A stretch of 64,000 nt of DNA, from contig CATEEE010000039.1 of assembly GCA_949499045.1 (NCBI GenBank), positions 1 to 64,000 of the forward strand. The letters are read 5' to 3'. The DNA is from Marinobacterium sp. xm-d-530 (GTDB lineage Bacteria; Pseudomonadota; Gammaproteobacteria; Pseudomonadales; Balneatricaceae). Made by a program: the position numbers and the translations under genes. Every line of letters begins with the position of its first letter. Within the stretch, counting starts at the first letter, position 1. The notes under the pieces were generated by a model. It saw only the letters and a program-made list of their open reading frames with translations, was not told the DNA's origin and made no database searches. This document shows positions 35,192-43,434 of this stretch, piece after piece.

Positions 35192-36122
35192 GGTCATTAA
35201 TCCAGGGCTACTCACCACAATTCAGGATAATGGACGTTTCGGACACCAGCACATGGGGGTTACCACGGGTGGACCTCTAGATGAGTATTCCTTTACTTGG
35301 GCTAATCACTTACTTGGCAACACAACTGGGGCGGCTGTGCTTGAGATCACCTTCGGTGGTTTGGAGATTTTGGCGCAGATCAACACCAATATCGCAGTGA
35401 CTGGCGCTGATCTTGGAGCAACTATAAACGGTGAAAGGATAGAGCATTGGCGTACCCACAGGGTCAAAGCGGGGGATCGACTGAAATTCCATTCACCAGA
35501 GACTGGATTGCGAGCCTATCTGGCTGTCTCCGGTGGTTTTGAAACACCTCAGCTTTTAGGTAGCTGTTCTACAGTTATGCGTGAGGGGATTGGTGGACTG
35601 GTCTCAGATGGTACTAAGCTCAAACCAGAGGACTGGCTACCCTGTGCGGAGGCTCCGCCTCAGCAGGTCAATGCTGTGTCTGCAGAGGACATACCGGACT
35701 ATCGTAAAAACCTAGAGCTGGGTCTTATTGAAGGTTACCAAATAGCCGATTTTTCGAGTGAGCAGCTGCGCAGGTTTTTCTCCAGTGAATATCAAATAAC
35801 GCCCGATATCGATCGGATGGGTTATAGGCTAAAAGGTGAGGCTATCTCAGCGTCTCGGTCTGGAATCATATCGGAGGGTATTGCCGCTGGCGCCGTACAG
35901 ATACCGGCTGACGGACAGCCAATCGTCCTCATGTGTGATCGGCAGACTATTGGGGGTTATCCAAAGCTTGGCTGTATCTCCCGCCTTGGCATGGCGCAAT
36001 TAGCACAGCGCGGGCCCGGTTCTAGGGTGCGATTCTACCCCATGGATGTATCGATGGCACAGGCGCAGCGATTAGCATTCAAACGCCACCTAAAGCTCTT
36101 CGACTTCCAGAATTTTGCGTAA
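35181..36122 (+). CDS. pxpC: 5-oxoprolinase subunit PxpC (KipA-like)
   Basis: 313 residues of the allophanate hydrolase subunit 2 family. The start MGFKVINPGLLTTIQDNGR and MGVTTGGPLDEYSF are the family opening, and QPIVLMCDRQTIGGYPKLG is near the end. The ATG at 35181 has GGAGG at 35168-35172 and overlaps pxpB by 11 bases. It is the last gene of the operon; no clear terminator follows, and an IS66 element lies 214 bases downstream. Confidence 0.94.
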   Translation: MGFKVINPGLLTTIQDNGRFGHQHMGVTTGGPLDEYSFTWANHLLGNTTGAAVLEITFGGLEILAQINTNIAVTGADLGATINGERIEHWRTHRVKAGDRLKFHSPETGLRAYLAVSGGFETPQLLGSCSTVMREGIGGLVSDGTKLKPEDWLPCAEAPPQQVNAVSAEDIPDYRKNLELGLIEGYQIADFSSEQLRRFFSSEYQITPDIDRMGYRLKGEAISASRSGIISEGIAAGAVQIPADGQPIVLMCDRQTIGGYPKLGCISRLGMAQLAQRGPGSRVRFYPMDVSMAQAQRLAFKRHLKLFDFQNFA

Positions 36123-36328
36123 GCTATTAGCGATGTGAGTTTTATTGATGGTCGACTTCCCTATCAAGTGACAGCGTGACCACAATAATATGACGATATT
36201 TTGGCGCTGCTTTGTGCCTCCAGATAATGTTGTCCTTTTAAAACTAAAATTTGAATTCCACAACGGTTGTCATAAGAGCGATCGCTATGGAACTCATGTG
36301 GTATAAGTTCTCAGTGGTTACCGAGCAA

Positions 36329-36336
36329 TAGACAAA
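36329..36336 (+). repeat. Target site duplication of the IS66 element, left copy
   Basis: TAGACAAA directly before the element; identical to the copy at 38787-38794. Eight bases is the IS66-family duplication length. Confidence 0.9.
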
Positions 36337-36358
36337 GTAAGCGTCCGGTAATCACACC
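36337..36358 (+). repeat. IS66 terminal inverted repeat, left
   Basis: Starts GTAAGCGTCCGG and pairs with the right end at 38763-38786. Confidence 0.85.
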
Positions 36359-37915
36359 TTGTCAGACGGCATCCAGTTCTGCGGCAGTAGCTCTTCGATA
36401 GCACTAGCCTTCTGCGTTGGCAGACGTGTGAGGATATCCTTCAGGTAGGCATAGGGCTCATGCCCGTTCAGCTTAGCTGACTGGATCAGACTCATGATCG
36501 CTGCAGCGCGTTGACCACTGCGTAAAGATCCCGCAAAGAGCCAGTTCTTGCGCCCTAGCGCCCAGGGTCGTATCAAGTTCTCAACACGATTGTTGTCGAT
36601 CGGGATGGCACCGTCATCCAGATAGCGTGTGAGTGCTGCCCAACGCTTGATACTGTAATCGAGTGCATTGGCTATCGCTGTTCCATCGGGCACCTGTTGT
36701 CGTTCAGTCAGCATCCATTGAAGCAGTTTGTCTGCGATGGGTTTGGCTTGCGTCTGCCGTATTCGTTGTCGCTCATCAGCTGGCGTTCTCGAACATCTTG
36801 CTCGACTCGGTATAACTGACGGATCAGCTTCACCGCTTCACCGGCGATCTGGCTTCTGCCAGCCACATGAAGCTCAACGAACTTACGTCTAGCGTGAGCC
36901 ATACAGCCGACCTCTATGACGCCGTCATCGAAGCTCTTTTTGTAGCCTGCGTAGTCATCGCTGACTAACTGACCTTTCCATTCACCTAGGAAGTCACGCG
37001 CATGCTTACCGGAACGACCCGGCTGGAAGTCATAAATAACGGCGTTCAGTTCCGAGAACGGCGCGCTGGCATACGCCCAGATATAAGCTTTGTGGGTTTT
37101 CTTCTTACCCGGAGCAAGCATCGGTACCGGGGTCTCATCCGCATGCAGAACCGATTCCTTCAGAAGTTGTTCACGCATCGCATCCACCAACGGTTGGAGC
37201 CTTACCCCACAGACGCCGATCCACTCAGCCAAGGTTGAGCGCGAGAGCGGTACGCCAGAATGGGCGAAGATCTGTTCCTGCCGGTAGAGTGGAAGGTGGT
37301 CTGCATATTTCGAGATTAAGAGATGGGCCAGCAGTCCGGTAGTTGGGATGCCTTTATCGATAATGTGCGCAGGCATCGGGGCTTGGGTTAGCGTTTCGCA
37401 TTCACCACAGACCCATTTACTGCGGATATGGCGTTCAACGCTACAGACGCCCGGTACGTAGTCGAGCTTCTCACTCACATCCTCACCGATGCATTTCATC
37501 TGGCAACCACAACGGCACTGAGTGGAGTCCGGATCGTGATGGATTTCTGTACGCGGCAGTTCGGGCGGTAGAGGTTTACGTTTCGCCTGGCGTCTTCTAC
37601 TTGGTTTGGACTCGGGCACCAGAGCATCACCGAGGTCGGTTTCAATGCCAGCAATATCTTCATCAACGATTTCGCCGAGTATGCTGATCTGGAGTGCAGT
37701 CAGATGCTCGCTGCGCTGGCCGAACTTGTGTCGTTTTAGCCATAGGTCAGCTTTTGATTAACCTGCTCCTTGTACTTGATCGACTGATCCTGTTTCTGGA
37801 TCGTTTGATCTTTGGCCTGGATGGTTTGATCCTGCTCGGTAACACGCGCGAGCAACTGTGATGCGAGTGCACGCAGTTGTTCGGGTGTGAGCTGAGAGAG
37901 ATCCGGTGCTGTCAT
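36352..37915 (-). pseudogene. tnpC: IS66 transposase TnpC, two frameshifts
   Basis: DDE transposase of the element, broken into three reading frames. Piece 1 (ATG at 37915 to TAA at 37736) is the N-terminal leucine-zipper-like part, ending QVNQKLTYG; the homologous text LKRHKFGQRSEHL continues in the -1 frame. Piece 2 (to about 36775, open to a stop near 36712) holds the zinc-finger region (CRCGCQMKC) and the catalytic core with HADETPVP and DDYAGYK. Piece 3 begins by another -1 shift near 36772 (ADERQRIRQTQAKPIADKLL) and ends at 36352, with IPIDNNRVENLIRPWALGRK carrying the last acidic residue. Each break fits loss of one base. Confidence 0.9.
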
Positions 37916-38000
37916 GACTAAAAGTGTGACAGAGGCGCACGACTGACGCGATCCCCTTATAGCAGAATGGCGCTCGAGCTGAGTCTATGCTGACGAGATT

Positions 38001-38336
38001 TCAAAGCCGTCTAATGACGCCTGAGGGCCCAATTCGGTGCCAAGGTAGGCCTTGGACCAGTGCACTGAGTTGCTCTTGATCCATTGCAAGGTGGCTACCT
38101 CGAGTTGTATCCACCCAACGGAATTTGCCCTGGTGTAGTCGCCGTGCACAGAGCCAGATACCCTGAACGTCATGGATCAAGATCTTTAGCCGATGACCAC
38201 GCTTGTTGGTAAACAGGTAGGCACAGTGCGGTTTAGCTTCACCAAACACCTTCACCACTCTAGCTAGAGCCGTATCGGGCCCGGCACGCATATCCATCGG
38301 CTCAGTCGCGAGCCAGATCTGATCAATACGGATCAT
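38001..38336 (-). CDS. tnpB: IS66 accessory protein TnpB
   Basis: 111 residues of the IS66 Orf2 family; GIWLCARRLHQGKFRW and the closing GLPWHRIGPSGVIRRL are diagnostic. Needed with TnpA and TnpC for transposition. Its start overlaps the tnpA stop by four bases. It appears intact. Confidence 0.92.
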   Translation of the reverse strand: MIRIDQIWLATEPMDMRAGPDTALARVVKVFGEAKPHCAYLFTNKRGHRLKILIHDVQGIWLCARRLHQGKFRWVDTTRGSHLAMDQEQLSALVQGLPWHRIGPSGVIRRL

Positions 38337-38704
38337 GAGAGCAGCGCTTTAAGCAGATGGACTGATTGCTCTTCGGAGCAGCGAAGCGTAACGGTCCCAA
38401 ACTTAGAGTTAATCTCAATCGTAGTCGTGGACGCGGTTAGCGCCTTAGGGGTCGGCTCAACACCCTCAGGTTTAACAGCTTCAATGGGAACGGGCAGAAA
38501 ACCAGGATAGGTTGTGATCTCACCTTTCTGCCGAGCCCGCCACATCCACTTGTGAATGAGGTTGGCGTTCAGCGCGAACTCTTGTGCGATGCTGGCAACG
38601 GAGACCACCGGCTGCTGACAACGTTTAATGATCATCGCTTTAAAGGCGGGATCGTATCGACGGCGCTTACCGGCTTGAACGGGTTGGATTGGAAAGTTTG
38701 TCAT
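38333..38704 (-). CDS. tnpA: IS66 accessory protein TnpA
   Basis: 123 residues with an N-terminal helix-turn-helix of the IS3/IS911 type (RRRYDPAFKAMIIKRC, then VASIAQEFALNANLIHKWM). First gene of the element; the start lies about 60 bases inside the right end. It appears intact. Confidence 0.92.
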   Translation of the reverse strand: MTNFPIQPVQAGKRRRYDPAFKAMIIKRCQQPVVSVASIAQEFALNANLIHKWMWRARQKGEITTYPGFLPVPIEAVKPEGVEPTPKALTASTTTIEINSKFGTVTLRCSEEQSVHLLKALLS

Positions 38705-38762
38705 TTAGGCGCCCACTTAGTATCTAGGTGGGCACCTAGCCTAGCGGGTTAAGATAGTATCG

Positions 38763-38786
38763 GAAGATGTGATAACCGGACACTAC
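38763..38786 (-). repeat. IS66 terminal inverted repeat, right
   Basis: Read on the minus strand it starts GTAGTGTCCGGTTATCACA and matches the left end with one gap and few mismatches. Confidence 0.85.
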
Positions 38787-38794
38787 TAGACAAA
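38787..38794 (+). repeat. Target site duplication of the IS66 element, right copy
   Basis: TAGACAAA, identical to the left copy at 36329-36336. Confidence 0.9.
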
Positions 38795-38818
38795 GACAAA
38801 TACACTGGTCTATGTCTA

Positions 38819-38900
38819 CGTCCGCTATTGAGAAATCGTCAGAATGCCGTATTGGCTGCAATGTGCGCTTAGCCGCCATCTCCCGGTCGGTTCCAAATGA
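38819..38900 (+). repeat. Degenerate intergenic repeat, copy B
   Basis: ACGTCCGCTATTGAGAAATC followed by GCAATGTGCGC; aligns with copy A at 28716. It starts 25 bases after the IS66 target duplication. Confidence 0.5.
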
Positions 38901-38937
38901 CCCCAAAGTGCCGTTAACCGTCGTTGCTAACCATAAT

Positions 38938-39891
38938 CTAGGTTTTTCTCATAAGGAATCGGTAGAAGGCTTGATCTGATAGGAGTGGTAACAGCCTTGT
39001 GAGTAGGGCAATAATTATCAGTGCAAAAGCCAATCTAGCCCAGAGTATGCCATGCAATTCTGCACCGGTTAGTGCGATTAGCAGGGTATCTTCAATAAGA
39101 CTGTGACAAAGACCGAGTAGGGCAAAAGAGGCAAATATATCGCGTCCACTGATGGTCCCTTTCTCCGCTTCTCGAATGAGTAACCCGCCACCGTAGGCTA
39201 AGCCCAGAGTCATCCCAATTAGGCTCATCGGTAACGCTTCGCGTTTAATGCCAATCAATTTGAGGATGGGTCTAAGCAGATATTCGATGGCGCGCTCTAG
39301 GCCAGTCACTTTGGCTACTCGAAGTACGGCGACCAATCCGACAATAACGACGACGGTCCAAAATAACATTTCTAGCTGTGCCTTGACCCAAGACGCCCAA
39401 CTGTTATCACTGAGTTCAGGGGCAAAATCGAAACTGACAGGTTGTTGCATGCTGGGTATATCCTGATAAACCCAATGCATGCAGATGGCCAACCCCAGTG
39501 CACCGCCAATACGAATCAACATCATAGGAAGCAGACGACAACCACCCCGGTAGGTAATGGCAATCTCTACAATCAGGTTGTGTGCGCCCAGCATAAGGAT
39601 GCCCATCAGAGTGATCTGTTCAAGGGTCCAGACTTGTGAATAGGTGAATAGAACAATTAAGCCCGCGTAGATGTTGGTCAGTAGCGTTGTAGCCCAAACA
39701 ATGCCTGCAACTGCGGGAAGTCCGAGCCACTCCATCGGTGTACTAAGTGTATTGGCTAAGAAGTCAGCTGCACCAATTAGCTCTAAAAGACGTACGATAA
39801 TGACTGCTGGGATGAGGATTTTGAACAGAGTCAGGGTGACACGGACACTGTCTTCTGTGATTTCACGAAGGTGTTTAAAAAGTGGATTCAT
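38938..39891 (-). CDS. Nucleoside recognition (Gate) domain membrane protein
   Basis: 317 residues with about eight hydrophobic segments and two Gate-type modules, the pattern of the nucleoside recognition / spore-maturation-like (SpmA/SpmB) family. LLTNIYAGLIVLF and GMTLGLAYGGGLLIREAEKG are the repeat centres. Substrate unknown. I start it at the ATG 39891 (MNPLFKHLREITED); the frame is open to 39957 and ATGs about 15 bases upstream are alternatives. It is divergent from trxA and has no obvious functional neighbour. Confidence 0.82.
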   Translation of the reverse strand: MNPLFKHLREITEDSVRVTLTLFKILIPAVIIVRLLELIGAADFLANTLSTPMEWLGLPAVAGIVWATTLLTNIYAGLIVLFTYSQVWTLEQITLMGILMLGAHNLIVEIAITYRGGCRLLPMMLIRIGGALGLAICMHWVYQDIPSMQQPVSFDFAPELSDNSWASWVKAQLEMLFWTVVVIVGLVAVLRVAKVTGLERAIEYLLRPILKLIGIKREALPMSLIGMTLGLAYGGGLLIREAEKGTISGRDIFASFALLGLCHSLIEDTLLIALTGAELHGILWARLAFALIIIALLTRLLPLLSDQAFYRFLMRKT

Positions 39892-40027
39892 CACAGTTCT
39901 CGGCATCATTCCCATTATTGGTGAGCAGATGCTATTATTGGGCAAGTAATTTTGCAATTAAGGTTGGTAGCTTGTTGATACAAGTTATACATCCGCATCG
40001 CGTAAAACGCATTGGAGATAAGAACAG

Positions 40028-40354
40028 ATGAGCGAAAACATCCTAAACGTAACTGACGCAAGTTTCGAAGAGGACGTCCTTAAGGCTGAAGGTCCAGTAC
40101 TTGTTGATTACTGGGCAGAGTGGTGTGGCCCTTGTAAGATGATCGCACCGGTCCTTGAAGAAGTTGCGACTGAGTACGCGGGTCGTTTGAAGGTGTGCAA
40201 ATTGAACATCGATGAAAACGCTGAAACTGCTCCTAAGTTCGGTATTCGCGGTATCCCAACCTTGATGATCTTCAAAGGTGGTAACGTTGAAGCGACTAAA
40301 GTTGGCGCGCTCTCTAAGTCGCAGCTAACGGCGTTTGTTGATGCAAATATCTAA
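40028..40354 (+). CDS. trxA: Thioredoxin 1
   Basis: 108-residue cytoplasmic disulfide reductant with the WCGPCK active site (Cys33, Cys36) and the cis-proline in GIRGIPTLMIF. It is followed by its own terminator and then rho, the standard gammaproteobacterial order. Confidence 0.98.
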   Translation: MSENILNVTDASFEEDVLKAEGPVLVDYWAEWCGPCKMIAPVLEEVATEYAGRLKVCKLNIDENAETAPKFGIRGIPTLMIFKGGNVEATKVGALSKSQLTAFVDANI

Positions 40355-40363
40355 AAAATAGGT

Positions 40364-40390
40364 AAAAGGCGGGTTATCCCGCCTTTTCTT
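40364..40390 (+). terminator. trxA terminator
   Basis: AAAAGGCGGG and CCCGCCTTTT pair around TTAT, ending in a T-rich tail. Confidence 0.92.
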
Positions 40391-40436
40391 TGCCTATTTA
40401 CTAGACAGCATCACCAACTGGCTATATATTAAGTTT

Positions 40437-40457
40437 GTTGGTTGATTTCTAACCAAC
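40437..40457 (+). promoter_or_regulatory. Hairpin in the rho leader
   Basis: GTTGGTT and AACCAAC pair around seven bases, 78 bases before the rho start. The following leader is C-rich and poor in structure, which would suit Rho autoregulation; this is inference from the known E. coli rho leader. Confidence 0.45.
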
Positions 40458-40534
40458 CCAAATAATCTTCTTCTTAATTCAATCATCCCTGTCTCGCGGC
40501 TCTCGTCGTGCACGACACTATTCATAACGAAAAC

Positions 40535-41794
40535 ATGAACCTTACCGAACTCAAACTAAAAAGCATGCCTGAACTGCTCGATATCGCAGCAGAAATGGGC
40601 CTAGATAACCTTGCTCGTTCTCGTAAACAAGATGTCATCTTCTCGATCCTTAAGAAGCACGCCCGCAGTGGTGAAGATATTTACGGTGACGGTGTTCTTG
40701 AAATCTTACAGGATGGCTTCGGCTTCCTTCGTTCAGCGGACTCTTCATACCTAGCTGGACCTGATGATATTTATGTTTCACCCAGCCAGATTCGTCGTTT
40801 CAATCTGCGTACGGGTGACACCATTGCCGGAAAGATTCGTCCACCTAAAGACAGTGAGCGTTACTTTGCACTGCTGAAAGTGGCTGAGATCAACTACGAC
40901 AAGCCTGAAAATGCCAAGAACAAAATTCTGTTTGAGAACCTTACGCCACTATTCGCTCAGAAGCGTCTGCGTATGGAGATCGGTAATGGTAGTACAGAAG
41001 ATATTACCGCTCGTGTTTTAGACCTAGTGACTCCGGTCGGTAAAGGTCAGCGTGCATTGGTGGTTTCACCACCGAAAGCCGGTAAAACACTGATGCTACA
41101 GAACATTGCTAACAGCATCACTCGCAACAACCCAGAGTGTTACCTTATCGTTCTTCTAATTGATGAGCGTCCGGAAGAGGTAACCGACATGCAGCGCACT
41201 GTGCGTGGCGAAGTGGTTGCATCTACGTTTGATGAGCCACCATCACGTCACGTTCAAGTCGCTGAGATGGTGCTAGAGAAAGCGAAACGTCTAACTGAAC
41301 ATAAGAAAGACGTCGTCATTCTGCTTGATTCGATTACCCGTCTTGCTCGTGCTTACAACACAGTTGTACCTTCCTCAGGTAAAGTACTGACCGGTGGTGT
41401 CGATGCACACGCACTTGAGCGTCCTAAGCGTTTCTTTGGAGCGGCACGTAACATCGAAGAGGGTGGTAGCTTGACGATCATCGCTACCGCACTGGTTGAT
41501 ACGGGTTCTAAGATGGATGAAGTTATCTTTGAGGAGTTCAAAGGTACCGGTAACGCCGAAGTTCACCTTGATCGTCGCGTTGCTGAGAAGCGCGTCTTCC
41601 CAGCGATCAACATTCGTCGTTCAGGTACGCGTCGTGAAGATCTTCTAACAACAGAAGAAGAGCTCCAACGTATGTGGATTCTGCGTAAGCTGTTGGATCC
41701 AATGGAAGATGCGGCCGCGACTGAATTTGTTATCGATAAATTGAAGGACTTCAAGACCAACGAAGAGTTCTTCCTATCGATGAAGCGTAAGTAA
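40535..41794 (+). CDS. rho: Transcription termination factor Rho
   Basis: Hexameric RNA helicase that ends transcription. From ATG 40535 it is 419 residues, exactly the E. coli length, and starts MNLTELKLKSMPELL. It has the primary RNA-binding RNP1 motif (DGFGFLRS), Walker A PPKAGKT, Walker B VVILLDSITRLARAYN, and the Q-loop and R-loop regions near VDAHALERPKRFFGAARN. The nine codons open upstream to 40508 are not conserved. Confidence 0.98.
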   Translation: MNLTELKLKSMPELLDIAAEMGLDNLARSRKQDVIFSILKKHARSGEDIYGDGVLEILQDGFGFLRSADSSYLAGPDDIYVSPSQIRRFNLRTGDTIAGKIRPPKDSERYFALLKVAEINYDKPENAKNKILFENLTPLFAQKRLRMEIGNGSTEDITARVLDLVTPVGKGQRALVVSPPKAGKTLMLQNIANSITRNNPECYLIVLLIDERPEEVTDMQRTVRGEVVASTFDEPPSRHVQVAEMVLEKAKRLTEHKKDVVILLDSITRLARAYNTVVPSSGKVLTGGVDAHALERPKRFFGAARNIEEGGSLTIIATALVDTGSKMDEVIFEEFKGTGNAEVHLDRRVAEKRVFPAINIRRSGTRREDLLTTEEELQRMWILRKLLDPMEDAAATEFVIDKLKDFKTNEEFFLSMKRK

Positions 41795-41830
41795 TCAATC
41801 TGAGCGTTTATTTGGCTTAGTATTGAAACA

Positions 41831-41860
41831 GGGCGAGCATTTACCACTCGCCCTTTTTTG
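41831..41860 (+). terminator. rho terminator
   Basis: GGGCGAG and CTCGCCC pair around nine bases and run into six T. Confidence 0.92.
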
Positions 41861-41877
41861 TTTTTGCCGAGGATTGT

Positions 41878-43356
41878 ATGGCGACACCTAAGTACAGAGA
41901 TCTGCGTGACTTTATTAGCCAGTTGGAAGCTCGTGGTGAGCTTAAGCGAATAACGCATCCTGTCGATCCCAACCTAGAGATGACAGAGATCTGTGACCGC
42001 ACGCTTAAAGCCGGTGGTCCAGCACTGCTGTTTGAAAACCCGATTGGCTATGACATGCCGGTACTAGGCAATCTGTTTGGTACCCCTGATCGAGTTGCCC
42101 TAGGCATGGGTGAGGAGTCTGTGTCAGCACTACGTGGTGTAGGTAAATTGCTGGCGCAACTTAAAGAGCCTGAACCACCCAAGGGCTTTAAAGATGCGCT
42201 AGATAAGATCCCACTCTACAAGCAAGTCCTCAACATGGGGCCTAAGGTGGTCAAAAAGGCACCCTGTCAGGAAGTTGTGCTTGAGGGTGATGCCGTCGAT
42301 TTGGATTTAATTCCCATTCAAACCTGCTGGCCGGGTGATGCAGGTCCTTTGGTGACCTGGCCGTTGGTCATTACGCGCGGTCCAAACAAAAAGCGTCAAA
42401 ACTTAGGTATCTATCGTCAGCAAAAAATTGCTAAGAATAAGTTGATAATGCGCTGGCTGTCGCATCGTGGTGGTGCGTTGGATTTCCTAGAGTGGAAACA
42501 ACAGCATCCAGGCGAACCCTTCCCAGTTGCAGTGGCCTTAGGCGCTGATCCAGCGACGATTCTTGGGGCGGTGACTCCTGTACCGGATACGCTGTCAGAA
42601 TACGCTTTTGCTGGGCTGTTACGGGGTGGTAAAACGGAAGTGACTTGCTGTATCGGCAGTGATCTACAAGTCCCTGCCAGTGCTGAAATTGTATTAGAAG
42701 GTTACATCTACCCGGACGAGATGGCGGATGAGGGTCCCTTTGGTGATCACACGGGTTACTACAACGAGGTCGATAGTTTCCCAGTCTTTACCGTGGAGCG
42801 TATAACTAAACGCGCCGATGCGATTTACCACAGTACTTATACGGGTCGTCCACCCGATGAGCCTGCTGTGTTAGGCGTTGCATTGAACGAGGTGTTTGTA
42901 CCGATCCTGCAGAAGCAGTTCCCTGAAATTGTCGATTTCTACCTGCCACCTGAAGGTTGCTCATACCGCATGGCGGTTGTCAGTATGAAGAAGCAGTACC
43001 CTGGCCATGCTAAGCGTGTAATGCTGGGTGTTTGGTCTTTCTTACGTCAATTCATGTATACCAAATTTGTTGTCGTTGTGGATGAAGACGTAAACACTCG
43101 TGACTGGCAGGATGTCATTTGGGCGATTACGACGCGCATGGATCCAGCTCGTGACACGGTTATGATTGAGAATACCCCGATCGACTATTTAGATTTTGCA
43201 TCCCCTGTGTCTGGATTGGGTTCTAAAATGGGCTTAGACGCAACCAATAAGTGGCAGGGCGAAACGGATCGTGAATGGGGTGAGCCCATTACCATGGATG
43301 AGTCGGTTAAACGTCGGGTGGATGATATCTGGGCCGATCTTGGAATCGACGACTAA
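41878..43356 (+). CDS. ubiD: 4-hydroxy-3-polyprenylbenzoate decarboxylase
   Basis: Ubiquinone pathway decarboxylase that uses prenylated FMN supplied by UbiX. The 492 residues fit E. coli UbiD (497). Typical blocks are KAGGPALLFENPIGYDMPVLGNLFG, the metal/cofactor segment NLGIYRQQ, LRGGKTEV, and DEGPFGDHTGYY with acidic active-site residues. Next to fre as in E. coli. Confidence 0.96.
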   Translation: MATPKYRDLRDFISQLEARGELKRITHPVDPNLEMTEICDRTLKAGGPALLFENPIGYDMPVLGNLFGTPDRVALGMGEESVSALRGVGKLLAQLKEPEPPKGFKDALDKIPLYKQVLNMGPKVVKKAPCQEVVLEGDAVDLDLIPIQTCWPGDAGPLVTWPLVITRGPNKKRQNLGIYRQQKIAKNKLIMRWLSHRGGALDFLEWKQQHPGEPFPVAVALGADPATILGAVTPVPDTLSEYAFAGLLRGGKTEVTCCIGSDLQVPASAEIVLEGYIYPDEMADEGPFGDHTGYYNEVDSFPVFTVERITKRADAIYHSTYTGRPPDEPAVLGVALNEVFVPILQKQFPEIVDFYLPPEGCSYRMAVVSMKKQYPGHAKRVMLGVWSFLRQFMYTKFVVVVDEDVNTRDWQDVIWAITTRMDPARDTVMIENTPIDYLDFASPVSGLGSKMGLDATNKWQGETDREWGEPITMDESVKRRVDDIWADLGIDD

Positions 43357-43434
43357 GTCCCCACTAATCTGATACCTTTTTAAAAGTAGATTGTTAATTC
43401 GCGCAGAGCGTGGAATGTTATTTGGAGTATGAAC

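Larger units (their letters stand above)
36337..38786 (-). mobile_element. IS66-family insertion sequence, 2450 bp
   Basis: Ends are inverted repeats: left GTAAGCGTCCGGTAATCACA, right (minus strand) GTAGTGTCCGGTTATCACA with one base gap. A perfect 8-bp target duplication flanks it. It carries the three IS66 genes on the minus strand in the usual order tnpA, tnpB, tnpC. tnpC has two frameshifts, so this copy is probably unable to move by itself. Confidence 0.95.

Noticed and set aside
34499..36122. Urea carboxylase / allophanate hydrolase system
   Set aside because: The old family names of pxpB and pxpC suggest it, but no carboxylase or amidase genes are near and pxpA is adjacent, so 5-oxoprolinase fits.
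37730..37745. Programmed -1 frameshift in the IS66 tnpC
   Set aside because: IS66 transposases are made from a single frame as far as I know, no slippery heptamer is evident, and a second break occurs downstream. Mutation is simpler.
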